A DNA stretch of 39,363 nt from Pirellulales bacterium (GTDB taxonomy: Bacteria > Planctomycetota > Planctomycetia > Pirellulales > Thermoguttaceae): the NCBI GenBank assembly GCA_013360685.1, contig JABWBD010000018.1, positions 1-39,363 on the forward strand, read 5' to 3'. Below are positions 1 through 7,449 of this stretch, piece by piece. The translations under genes were made by a program, and so were the position numbers. The notes under the pieces are model-generated. The model saw only the letters and a program-made list of their open reading frames with translations. It did not search any database and was not told the origin of the DNA. The stretch's first letter is position 1. Every line of letters starts with the position of its first letter.

Positions 1-439
1 GTCCGACAGCCGTCGCGATATAATCTTCGCAGGCATCGCGTCCCCCTTCGCGCCGGGAAATCCGGGAAAATCAGCCTTTTCCAGACAGACACTAGCTAGT
101 TGGGCGTGTTCTGCACTACCAGGCGGTACTTCAGCGTCACGGACTGGCGTGAAGTCATACATCACTACCTGATGGCTTGCACGGAGGACGCACGCGAAGG
201 TTCCGAATGCCGGCGGTCGGCGATTACGAGCGCGAGCACCGCTTCGCTGAGCACGAGCACGCGAATCGGCGACCGATGGTAGGCGCTGCCAGGCAACCCT
301 GGGCTACGTGGTTCAACCGCTTCGCGGTACCATGCGGCGGCAATTGCGCGTTTCTCGTCGGGCAATCACGGTCAACCATGCCGCGAGGCAGATTGCCGGC
401 ATTCCTCTGCCAAGACAGAGGGGCATCGGTCGGGCAGTT
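1..439. other. Non-coding, repeat-like left end
   Basis: I can support no gene here. The stretch at 216-272 looks like a degenerate palindromic repeat: GTCGGCGATT at 216-225 faces AATCGGCGAC at 263-272 (one mismatch), and the DNA between is built from GAGCACGAG-like units around CGCTTCGC. At about 290-303 there is a short CCAGG/CCTGG hairpin. Short open frames across the region have no recognisable protein features. It lies downstream of the minus-strand haem/propeller gene and may contain its transcript end, but no convincing intrinsic terminator is visible. Confidence 0.5.
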
Positions 440-3400
440 TCATCGTTCATCGCGACCTCCCTTGAACCACAATGATTTCCAGTAGGCCCGATCGGTCGCG
501 TAGGGGTCGATCGGCAAGCCGTCGGGCAGGTCGGCGGGGAGGATGCCGAACCGCTGCATCTCGTGAATATACTCGTGTCGCGGCCGGAAGCCAGGCATGT
601 CAAAGCGTTTGATCTGGTCAAGTCGTCGCCCTGCGCGCTCGATGGCCCGGAGGATGGTTTGATAGTCGGCGTCGGCCGTGTCGGCGAAGACGGCCGTGCC
701 GCAGGCATCCAGCCCGCCCGCCTGCTTCGCGAGCGGGGCCAGGAGCAGGGTCGATTTCTGCGGCCGGCTGAGATTGTAGAAGAGGTGGCGCGACCAGCGG
801 CGGCGGATGTCGTCGGGCGCAAGCGGGGTCCAGGGAGGAGCACCGGTAAAGGCGCTGCCCCAACCGCCAGGTCCGGCAATGTGCGACACAGACAACGGCA
901 GTGGCTTGTCTTCGCCGTGGCAACTCGAGCAGCGCCGCTCGATGGCCGCCATCGACGCTCTTGTCTCCGGCCACTCGGTGTCAGAGCGGTCCAGGCGGAT
1001 CGAGCGGTCGATGATCTCAAAACCTCCGACCATGCCGGTCCCCAGGGCGGCGTATGTCCCGGGGTATGCCGCCCCGCTGTCGATCCAGAGGCGGACGATG
1101 GTCCGCTCGTCATTGGTGAACTTCGCCTCGTAGTGGCTCCCTTCGCCGAGACTTAACAAGCGGCTGGCCGAGCTGCCGATGGATCGCGGCGGCCGGTTGC
1201 CCATGCCGTTGCGGCCGTCGGAGACGAGGTCTTTCGCGGTCAGTGTATAGTAGCTGATCGAGAAGATGGGGCCGTGGTCGCCGGAGAGCGAAAGGCCGCC
1301 TTCGCGGACGCCTTCGTCGTGGCAGGGAAGGCAGCGGCGGTCGAGGATCGGCTGGACATCGCGGGGGAAGTCGATCACGTCGGGGACGCCCGTGATCGGC
1401 TCGATCCGGCTGGGAGCGCGGCACAGGGCCATCGGGTCCTTCGCCTGGTGCTCGGGCGTTACCACGCGTTGCTCGTGGCAGCCAAGGCAGGTGGTCGCTT
1501 CGCCGGGCATCACGGTCAGGAAGCTCTGCATCCGTTTGACCGAGAGGTCGTTTTCGTCCAAGGCGACGAAGAAGAGGCTTCGCAAGGCGGGAAGCTCGGC
1601 GAAGGCCGAACCGTCGGGCTCGACGGGGACCGTGCCGAGGATCCGCTCCAGGGTAAAGGTGCCGCCGTAGCTGAGAGGCTCCATGCCGCCGGTGTACTGC
1701 ATCGGCTTGGGGAGCGTTTCCAGGACCAAGAGCTTCTTGATCGCGCCGCGCTGGACGCCTTCCATGTTCCGCCCACGATACACATCGACCAGCGTCAGCC
1801 GCCCGGTCGGCTGGCTCCAATCAGCCGCGGGCGCGACGACCGGCTCGCGCCGGCGAGGGACGACCGGCCGCGGCTCGTGACACTGGTAGCCCGCCTGGAC
1901 GTCATCCGCGGGAAGTTGGTAGATCGTCTGCTCGCGACCTTCGCCGTCGACCAGGACGATTTCGGCCTGGCGCGAGGCCAGGAAGGCCGTTTCGGAGAAT
2001 GCCCACGGATCGCGGAAATCGGCACCGTGGCTGATTGGCCGGGCGGAGTCGGCCAGATCGGGGCCGCGGCGCGGATCGACGACGGTGATCACGCCGTCGT
2101 GGTCGCGGCGGCCGTGGCCCGGCGAGAAGGAGGCCACCACGCGACGGCTCCCCGGGATCGGCTTGGCGTCGATCATCGTGGTTCCCGGGTGCTGGTTGCC
2201 GAAGAAGACCGTCTGGCGGAGGCCGTCGGGTGTGGAGACCCAGAGGTGGTGAAACGTCACCTGGTTGCGGTCGACGTACTCCCAGCGTGTGTAGAGCACC
2301 TGGCCGCTGGGAAGCAGCCACGGGGTGTTGTCGTGCTCGTTGTTGCTCGACAGAGGCCGAAGGTTCTTGCCGTCCGCGTCGCAACGGAAGAGCACGGCCG
2401 TCTCGGTCGTGTGGCAGTTCACCCGCCGCTTGCAGCGCGTGGAGACGAACATCAGGCCGCCGTCGGGCAGATAAATCGGCTCGACGTCGTCGAACGGGCC
2501 GTCGGTCAATTGCCGCAGGCCGGAGCCGTCGGCGTTGATCTCGTAGAGGAGGTAGTGAGGGCTCTTGCCTTTGCGGTAGGAGAAGAGAATCGTCCGGCCG
2601 TGGTAGTCGACCACGGGGTCGCGGATTCCGCCCTCGGGGTCCGCCAGCAGCACGGCCAGTTCGCCCGTGCGGAGGTCCAGGCGGCAAAGGCGGCCGCCCG
2701 GTTCAAAAGTAGTCCAGTTGGAGGCCGGCAGGGTTGTGCCGAAGTTGGCATACCAGTGGGGATCCCCGCCGGACTTGCGGACGGCGAAGACGATTTCATC
2801 CACGGCGGCCATCGGCCCTTTGCGGAAGTCGGCCAGGAGGTCCACCGGCGGAGGCTCGACAAGAGGCAGCGGCTTGCTTTCCGCGCTCAGGGCAACGTAG
2901 TCGTAGAGGATCCAGCTTTCTCGGTCGAGGCGGATGGAGAGGGTGTTTTCGCCACGCCGGATCTGGCCGGGCGGGATGGGGAAGATCATCGTCTGGGGCT
3001 TGCCGGGAATCTGCGGGCGGAAGCAAACGCTCGGATCGCCGGCGGGCGCGGTTTGCGGCGGCAGGGCGAGGCCATTGACTGTAACGATAACCTGCGACCG
3101 CTCGCTCGGCGCCCCGCCCGCCAGGCCGAGGACCAGGAACAAGGGCCGATTCTCGTCTCCCGGCGATTGGAAACGGACGGCGAAGCTGTGCGTCTTGCCG
3201 CCGGCCCAGCGGTCCTTGGGGGCGGGATGGATGTAGGGCCAATCCTTGGGCGTGCTTTTTCCGATCGTGTAGACGATCGGGTCGCCGGGGAATTCCTGCG
3301 CGAAGGCGGAATAGCCCGCCCGGTTCCAGGCCAGGCCGAACTCCGCGGCATATTTGTCGGGCGAGCCGATGACGAAGCGCGGTTCCGCTGCGGCGGCGCT

Positions 3401-3523
3401 TGTGGCCAGGGCGACGATGCCGCACAAGAGGCGTGCGCTGATCCCAAAGCGGACTTGGTTTACAGGAAACCGGTCAGGGACCCGGTGGAACGAGTGTTTG
3501 CGGCGATGCGACGCGGGCCGCAC
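440..3523 (-). CDS. Exported TolB-propeller / c-type cytochrome protein, hydrazine-synthase-alpha-like
   Basis: About 1027 residues if it starts at the GTG at 3523. Reading in order: an Ala-rich signal peptide ending in TSAAAAEP; an N-terminal beta-sandwich of about 200 residues resembling the carbohydrate-binding domain of polysaccharide lyases; TolB/PD40-like propeller blades (LYEINADGSGLRQLTDGP, then LFRCDADGKNLRPLSS); and a C-terminal part with three CxxCH haem-attachment motifs, CLGCH (1475-1489), CLPCH (about 1319-1333) and CSSCH (917-931). This arrangement resembles hydrazine synthase alpha and the many related planctomycete exported proteins of unknown substrate; anammox chemistry is not implied. 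It is probably a periplasmic redox protein. The start is uncertain: the frame stays open to 3640, no ATG lies near the signal peptide, and the GTG chosen lies inside the end of the upstream toxin gene, giving a 50-base overlap. A TTG closer to the signal peptide is the alternative. Confidence 0.8.
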   Translation of the reverse strand: MRPASHRRKHSFHRVPDRFPVNQVRFGISARLLCGIVALATSAAAAEPRFVIGSPDKYAAEFGLAWNRAGYSAFAQEFPGDPIVYTIGKSTPKDWPYIHPAPKDRWAGGKTHSFAVRFQSPGDENRPLFLVLGLAGGAPSERSQVIVTVNGLALPPQTAPAGDPSVCFRPQIPGKPQTMIFPIPPGQIRRGENTLSIRLDRESWILYDYVALSAESKPLPLVEPPPVDLLADFRKGPMAAVDEIVFAVRKSGGDPHWYANFGTTLPASNWTTFEPGGRLCRLDLRTGELAVLLADPEGGIRDPVVDYHGRTILFSYRKGKSPHYLLYEINADGSGLRQLTDGPFDDVEPIYLPDGGLMFVSTRCKRRVNCHTTETAVLFRCDADGKNLRPLSSNNEHDNTPWLLPSGQVLYTRWEYVDRNQVTFHHLWVSTPDGLRQTVFFGNQHPGTTMIDAKPIPGSRRVVASFSPGHGRRDHDGVITVVDPRRGPDLADSARPISHGADFRDPWAFSETAFLASRQAEIVLVDGEGREQTIYQLPADDVQAGYQCHEPRPVVPRRREPVVAPAADWSQPTGRLTLVDVYRGRNMEGVQRGAIKKLLVLETLPKPMQYTGGMEPLSYGGTFTLERILGTVPVEPDGSAFAELPALRSLFFVALDENDLSVKRMQSFLTVMPGEATTCLGCHEQRVVTPEHQAKDPMALCRAPSRIEPITGVPDVIDFPRDVQPILDRRCLPCHDEGVREGGLSLSGDHGPIFSISYYTLTAKDLVSDGRNGMGNRPPRSIGSSASRLLSLGEGSHYEAKFTNDERTIVRLWIDSGAAYPGTYAALGTGMVGGFEIIDRSIRLDRSDTEWPETRASMAAIERRCSSCHGEDKPLPLSVSHIAGPGGWGSAFTGAPPWTPLAPDDIRRRWSRHLFYNLSRPQKSTLLLAPLAKQAGGLDACGTAVFADTADADYQTILRAIERAGRRLDQIKRFDMPGFRPRHEYIHEMQRFGILPADLPDGLPIDPYATDRAYWKSLWFKGGRDER

Positions 3524-3932
3524 CGGCTTGCCAAACTCGCTGGAAATGGCTGACGTTGAACGTGAGTAGGTGATCGGTGCCGGCAACCTCGGCAGCCTTA
3601 GAGATGATCGCGTCATAAACCATGCCTCCGGCAAGCCCACTCTGAGCAGTCTGCTGCACGAGTTCGCGGTAGTGTTCCCTGGTCAAGGCAACTACGGCAG
3701 CACACGAGAGGACATTGTTTTCCAGAAACTGCCAGGCGGCCGCGGGCGTGATGGGAGGGGTGGCTGGAAGTCGGGTGAGAACGGCATACACTTCAGCAAG
3801 AGAGTGGGCCCAGACGACCAGCTCACACCCGCCTCGCAATGCGCACGCGAGCCATGCACTTGCGTCACGGTAATGAGGGTGTGTCGGCAAGTGTGCGGCG
3901 ACCAGTACGGAGGTGTCGAATAGCACCTTCAC
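3474..3932 (-). CDS. PIN-domain toxin (VapC-like ribonuclease)
   Basis: This 152-residue protein has a PIN-domain layout. The first strand carries the acidic residue (KVLFDTSVLVAAH), an internal Glu lies in LAEVYAVLTRL, a third acidic site is in GGMVYDAIISKAA, and the C-terminal strand reads LLTFNVSHFQRV. These are the positions that hold Mg2+ in VapC RNases. It starts with GTG and shares four bases (GTGA) with the stop of the upstream small gene, the translational coupling typical of toxin-antitoxin pairs. Expected role: an endoribonuclease held inactive by the partner. The target RNA cannot be told from sequence. Its 3' end overlaps the start region of the large cytochrome gene, so the two may be co-transcribed. 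Confidence 0.85.
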   Translation of the reverse strand: MKVLFDTSVLVAAHLPTHPHYRDASAWLACALRGGCELVVWAHSLAEVYAVLTRLPATPPITPAAAWQFLENNVLSCAAVVALTREHYRELVQQTAQSGLAGGMVYDAIISKAAEVAGTDHLLTFNVSHFQRVWQAGAARVASPQTLVPPGP

Positions 3933-4192
3933 GGCGAGGATTCCGGAAAGAACTGGCGGATTCGCTGTTCACGAACGGCTTCGAGCGTCGCTTCAACATC
4001 TCCGATGAACCGGCCGTCATATACGAGCAGACCTCCTTCGCGCCGCATTGGCGTGGTTACGTCCGCCGCCGGCGAGTTGCCGGACACCGTGGACAAAAAG
4101 GTAACAATGACCTTCCCCTCAGCATCTGCGGGCGGCTCCTCCAAGAGTTCAATTCTTCCTTCCCGGAACACTCCTTCAATCGATCTCAACAC
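3929..4192 (-). CDS. Antitoxin of the PIN toxin (AF2212/DUF104-like)
   Basis: A small protein of 87 residues directly upstream of the PIN toxin. Its N-terminus (SIEGVFREGRIELLEEPP then GKVIVTF) matches the short beta-hairpin pattern of AF2212/DUF104-type antitoxins, which often accompany PIN toxins. The rest, charged and probably helical (DVEATLEAVREQRIRQFF), would be the toxin-binding tail. I chose the GTG at 4192 because AAGGAG lies six bases upstream; a TTG at 4207 would add five residues but would sit on that ribosome-binding site. Autoregulation of the pair is usual in the family, but no clear operator palindrome was seen upstream. Confidence 0.7.
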   Translation of the reverse strand: MLRSIEGVFREGRIELLEEPPADAEGKVIVTFLSTVSGNSPAADVTTPMRREGGLLVYDGRFIGDVEATLEAVREQRIRQFFPESSP

Positions 4193-4535
4193 CGGATTCT
4201 CCTTCAAAGACCATTGCCCTTGCCGAGAAAAGCGTTTCGCGGTTCCACAATTCAGCCGGCCCTGCGGGACAATTGATTATACCGTCTTGAGCAGGCGCGC
4301 TGCATCCCCGCTCCCATAGCGCCATCATAGACAGGCCTCTGGAGGCACTGCAACCGGGTGGATTGCCCTATATCGCTCTTCGCACTAGCTGGCAATGGTT
4401 ACGTGGGTTGAGATGTACCGGCAGTCCTCCCAACACGCGTGATTTACCGAAACTGGACGGATATCCGGAGGATGGCTACAGTAAGACTTCGAGTGGTTCG
4501 GGGAGTATTGCTGCGAATGCGGGAAACTGCATATC
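4193..4535. other. Intergenic region, no gene seen
   Basis: This gap separates the divergent antitoxin gene (minus) and the oxidoreductase region (plus). It must carry the promoter of the toxin-antitoxin pair, but no -35/-10 pair stands out. No repeats, RNA genes or protein-like frames were recognised. Base composition is slightly less GC-rich than in the flanking genes. DNA that should encode the front of the GDSL-esterase remnant is missing or unrecognisable here. Confidence 0.5.
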
Positions 4536-4700
4536 ATGATTTCCCATGGTGCAATCTACGATGAGCTGCTCGAGCTTGCGATCGAAAAGGCGTGGCCGGG
4601 CGTCGAGGTGAGCGCGGTCAACGCCGGCATCAGCGGCAACACGACCGCCGACGGACTGAGGCGGCTCCAGAAAGATGCACTGGACCCCCAAGCCCGAGTG
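4536..4700 (+). pseudogene. SGNH/GDSL esterase remnant
   Basis: About 50 codons read like the second conserved segment of an SGNH/GDSL hydrolase: YDELLELAIEKAWPGVEVSA followed by VNAGISGNTTADGLRRLQK and DALDP. In this family that segment follows the GDSIT block and contains the Gly/Asn region of block II (NAGxSGxTT). The catalytic Ser block before it and the GxND and DxxH blocks after it are absent. Past about 4700 the frame no longer resembles the family and it stops at 4772. It is probably the debris of a gene that once lay before the oxidoreductase; expression is doubtful. Confidence 0.6.
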
Positions 4701-4777
4701 GCGCGAGGCGTGTTGGTGAGCCAAGCCGATTTGGGAAATTCCGGTTTCTTCCTACCTTCCTGCGGAGACTAACGCTC

Positions 4778-6085
4778 ATGTCCGAACAGACCACAAGAAG
4801 AACTGCCGTCACGTCACGCCGCGAATTCCTCAAGAAGTCGGCTGCGGCTGTTTCGGTCACCGGCCTGGCCATCCACCAGAGCGCCCACGCCGCCGGCAGC
4901 GACATGCTCAAGATCGGGTTGATCGGCTGCGGCGGCCGCGGCACCGGGGCCGCCAAGAACGCCCTGGATGCCGATTCCAACACCGAGCTGACCGCCCTGG
5001 CCGACGTTTTCCCCGATCGCGTCGAGAGGAGCCTGAAATTGCTGGGCGGCGAGTACGGCCAACGCGTGAAGGTGCCTCAGGACCGGCAGTTCGTGGGCTT
5101 CGATGCCTACCAGAAGTTGATCGACAGCGGCGTGGACGTCGTGCTCCTGGCCACGCCGCCGGCGTTTCGCCCAGTCCACATGCGCGCGGCCGTCGAGGCC
5201 GGCAAGCACGTGTTCGCCGAAAAATCCTTCGCCACTGACGGCACCGCCCAGCGGTCGATGATCCAAAGCGTGGAGCTGGCCAAGAAGAAGGGCCTGGCCA
5301 TCCGCTCGGGCCTCTGCTTCCGTTTTCATCCGCCGCACCAGGAAGCCATCCGGCGGATCCACGACGGAGCGATCGGCGACGTGCTATCGCTCTATGTCGT
5401 GCGGATCGGCGGCTCCTGGGGGAAATACGGCCTGCTGGAATCCACCGGCGGCCGGAGGCCGGAGGGACAGTCGGACCTGGAATGGCAGCTCCGCAACTGG
5501 TACAACTTCTTCTGGCTCTCGGGCGGCTACATGATGGACCTGGGCCTGCACCAGGTGGATGAGATCGCCTGGATCCAGCGCGAGGTCCCGCCCGTGAAGT
5601 GCGTGGCCTCGGGCGGGCGCCAGATCCCCGAGTACGGCAACATCTACGACCACTACGACGCCACGTTCGAGTACGCCGACGGCCTGCTGGCGGTATTCAA
5701 GATCCGCGGCTGGAACGGCTGCCACGACGAGTTTCGCCTGGAGATCGTGGGCAGCAAAGGCCGCGCGAGTCTCACGTGGTCCGACGCCAAGATCCGCGGC
5801 GCGACCGAGTGGGCCTACAAGGACCGTCCGCGGGCCATGCACCAGATCGAGCACGACGAACTGTTCAAGGCCCTCCGCGCGGGAAATCCGCCCAACGACG
5901 GCGACTCCATGCTCAAGAGCAACCAGATGGCCCTGATGGCGCGGGAGTCGGCCCACACGGGCGAGCAGGTCACCTGGGAAATGGCGGTCCATTCCCAGCA
6001 GAACCTCATGCCGCCCAAACTCGATTGGAACATGAAGCTCGACGTTCCTCCGCTGACCATCCCGGGGATCACGAAGTTCGTCTGA
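4778..6085 (+). CDS. Tat-exported Gfo/Idh/MocA family oxidoreductase
   Basis: 435 residues starting at the ATG at 4778. The N-terminus has a Tat signal (SRREFLKKSAAA, cleavage probably after HAA), so it should fold in the cytoplasm and be exported with its cofactor. The Rossmann fold follows with the dinucleotide-binding loop KIGLIGCGGRGTG, then the family's EKxxAT segment, here AEKSFATD, whose Lys is the usual catalytic residue. The C-terminal alpha/beta substrate domain includes the DLGLHQVDEIAW segment with a conserved His. Members oxidise or epimerise sugars, inositols and related compounds with NAD(P); the substrate here is unknown. Planctomycetes carry many such exported paralogues. An upstream frame is open from 4592, but those codons lack family similarity. 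The gene is convergent with cysE, 30 bases apart. Confidence 0.9.
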   Translation: MSEQTTRRTAVTSRREFLKKSAAAVSVTGLAIHQSAHAAGSDMLKIGLIGCGGRGTGAAKNALDADSNTELTALADVFPDRVERSLKLLGGEYGQRVKVPQDRQFVGFDAYQKLIDSGVDVVLLATPPAFRPVHMRAAVEAGKHVFAEKSFATDGTAQRSMIQSVELAKKKGLAIRSGLCFRFHPPHQEAIRRIHDGAIGDVLSLYVVRIGGSWGKYGLLESTGGRRPEGQSDLEWQLRNWYNFFWLSGGYMMDLGLHQVDEIAWIQREVPPVKCVASGGRQIPEYGNIYDHYDATFEYADGLLAVFKIRGWNGCHDEFRLEIVGSKGRASLTWSDAKIRGATEWAYKDRPRAMHQIEHDELFKALRAGNPPNDGDSMLKSNQMALMARESAHTGEQVTWEMAVHSQQNLMPPKLDWNMKLDVPPLTIPGITKFV

Positions 6086-6115
6086 GCCTGCGTTCACTCT
6101 CCGCACGCTCACCGC

Positions 6116-7075
6116 CTACCGCGGGACCTTGGGAGCCAGTTCATCGGCCTGTTCGCCGCGCATCCGCAGTTGCGGCCGTTCCAAGGTCACCGTGGTATGG
6201 GGCGCAACCGACTGGGTGAGCCACACACTCGACCCGATCACCGAATCATGGCCGAGGACCGTCTCGCCGCCGAGGACCGTCGCGTTGGCATAGATCACCA
6301 CGCGGTCCTCGATCGTCGGGTGCCGTTTGATGCCGCGGACCAGTTTGCCCTCGGCGTCTTTGGGAAAGCTCAACGCGCCGAGGGTGACACCCTGGTAGAG
6401 TTTCACCCAGTCGCCGATATCGCACGTTTCGCCAATCACCACGCCCGTGCCGTGGTCGATGAAGAAATACTTGCCGATCTTCGCGCCGGGATGGATGTCG
6501 ATCCCGGTGCGGCTGTGGGCCCATTCGGTCATCATCCGCGGGATCAACGGGATTTCCAACTGATGGAGCAGGTGGGCGAGGCGGTAGACGGTGATGGCCT
6601 CCAGCCCCGGATAGCAGAAGATCACCTCGTCGAGCGATTTGCAGGCGGGATCGCCGGCGTAGGCGGCCTCGACATCCAAGGCGAGCACCTTGCGGAGCCG
6701 CGGCAATTGCTCCAAGAAGGCCATGGTGCGAGCCTGCCCCATCGCTTCGAAATCGGAGCGCGTCTGACAATCGCAGGTAAGGTTGGCGCCCGACTCGTGG
6801 CACAGCGCCCGTGCGATCTGGAGCGTCAATTCGTCGTGGAGCTTGTCGATCAGATCTCCGACGTGGTAGGTGACGTTGCCAAGATGCAGGCCGTCGCGGC
6901 GCCGGTAGCCGGGATAGAGGATCTCCTTGAGCTTCTCGGTCGCGGAGATCACCGCTTCGTAGTTCGGCAACGGGCAGTGGCCCAGATGGTGGATGGTGCC
7001 GACCTCGGCATACGTGCTGACAATACGGTCGGTCAGTTCGGGGAGCCGCTCTTTCAGACGAAAATCGGAAGCCAT
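6116..7075 (-). CDS. cysE: Serine O-acetyltransferase
   Basis: 319 residues. It transfers acetyl from acetyl-CoA to L-serine, the first step of cysteine synthesis, in the cytoplasm. The N-terminal two-thirds is helical; the C-terminal left-handed beta-helix has the family signature [20 protein letters not shown] followed by [10 protein letters not shown] and hexapeptide repeats ([22 protein letters not shown]). The catalytic His and Asp neighbours are present. It is longer than E. coli CysE (about 273 residues), mostly through the N-terminal helical part, as in the EpsC-like bacterial subgroup. I chose the ATG at 7075; a frame upstream to 7120 adds unlike sequence. A long imperfect palindrome lies about 100 bases upstream. 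No cysK is visible nearby. Confidence 0.9.
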   Translation of the reverse strand: MASDFRLKERLPELTDRIVSTYAEVGTIHHLGHCPLPNYEAVISATEKLKEILYPGYRRRDGLHLGNVTYHVGDLIDKLHDELTLQIARALCHESGANLTCDCQTRSDFEAMGQARTMAFLEQLPRLRKVLALDVEAAYAGDPACKSLDEVIFCYPGLEAITVYRLAHLLHQLEIPLIPRMMTEWAHSRTGIDIHPGAKIGKYFFIDHGTGVVIGETCDIGDWVKLYQGVTLGALSFPKDAEGKLVRGIKRHPTIEDRVVIYANATVLGGETVLGHDSVIGSSVWLTQSVAPHTTVTLERPQLRMRGEQADELAPKVPR

Positions 7076-7449
7076 GGAAGGTCCACTCCGGCTGCGAGGC
7101 TGGCGGCACGCAGCGATCAAAGAACCGCGGTCAAGGGCGGAACGAGGCGGGCTGAGATGGAGAAATGCGGATCGAGCTGTCCGGTGTTCAGAGGCCCTAA
7201 CAAAACCGGCCCAGGAGACCTTCGGTCGGCGGTTTCGGCGGGGTCAGAGACCCTCGCCGAGCGGTTTTGTTCGGCCTCTTAGACCGGACAGCAACACAAG
7301 CAGCGACAGATGAGGCAAGCTTGGCAAGTTGATCGCATTGGGGGCAGTTTCCGGTCCGATTCTCCGTCGGTAATCCTAGGCGCAGCTCCGCCGGGGATCA
7401 AGCCGCATGGTATTGTTTTCGGCCTGCGAGGGCATCGATGCTGAGGAAA
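7076..7449. other. Intergenic region with a long imperfect palindrome
   Basis: This gap lies between the stop of the EF-G paralogue and the start of cysE (both minus). It presumably holds the cysE promoter, but none stands out. The main feature is the palindrome described separately at 7176-7292. No protein-like frame or RNA gene was recognised in the remainder. Confidence 0.5.
7176..7292. repeat. Imperfect inverted repeat, arms about 32-35 nt
   Basis: The left arm (7176-7208) contains GCTGTCCGGT, AGAGGCC and AACAAAACCG in order; the right arm (7261-7292) carries the reverse complements CGGTTTTGTT, GGCCTCT and ACCGGACAGC in the opposite order, with a few mismatches and a one-base offset. The loop is about 50 bases and GC-rich. 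No obvious target duplication flanks it. It could be a miniature mobile palindrome or a structured leader for cysE; nothing in it matches a riboswitch I can name. Confidence 0.65.

Noticed and set aside
440..3523. Evidence for anammox metabolism
   Set aside because: HzsA-like layout is widespread in non-anammox planctomycetes, and no other anammox gene is in the window.
1274..3553. Long open plus-strand frame opposite the haem/propeller gene
   Set aside because: Composition follows the complement of GC-rich codons; no domain features, while the minus frame has signal peptide and haem motifs.
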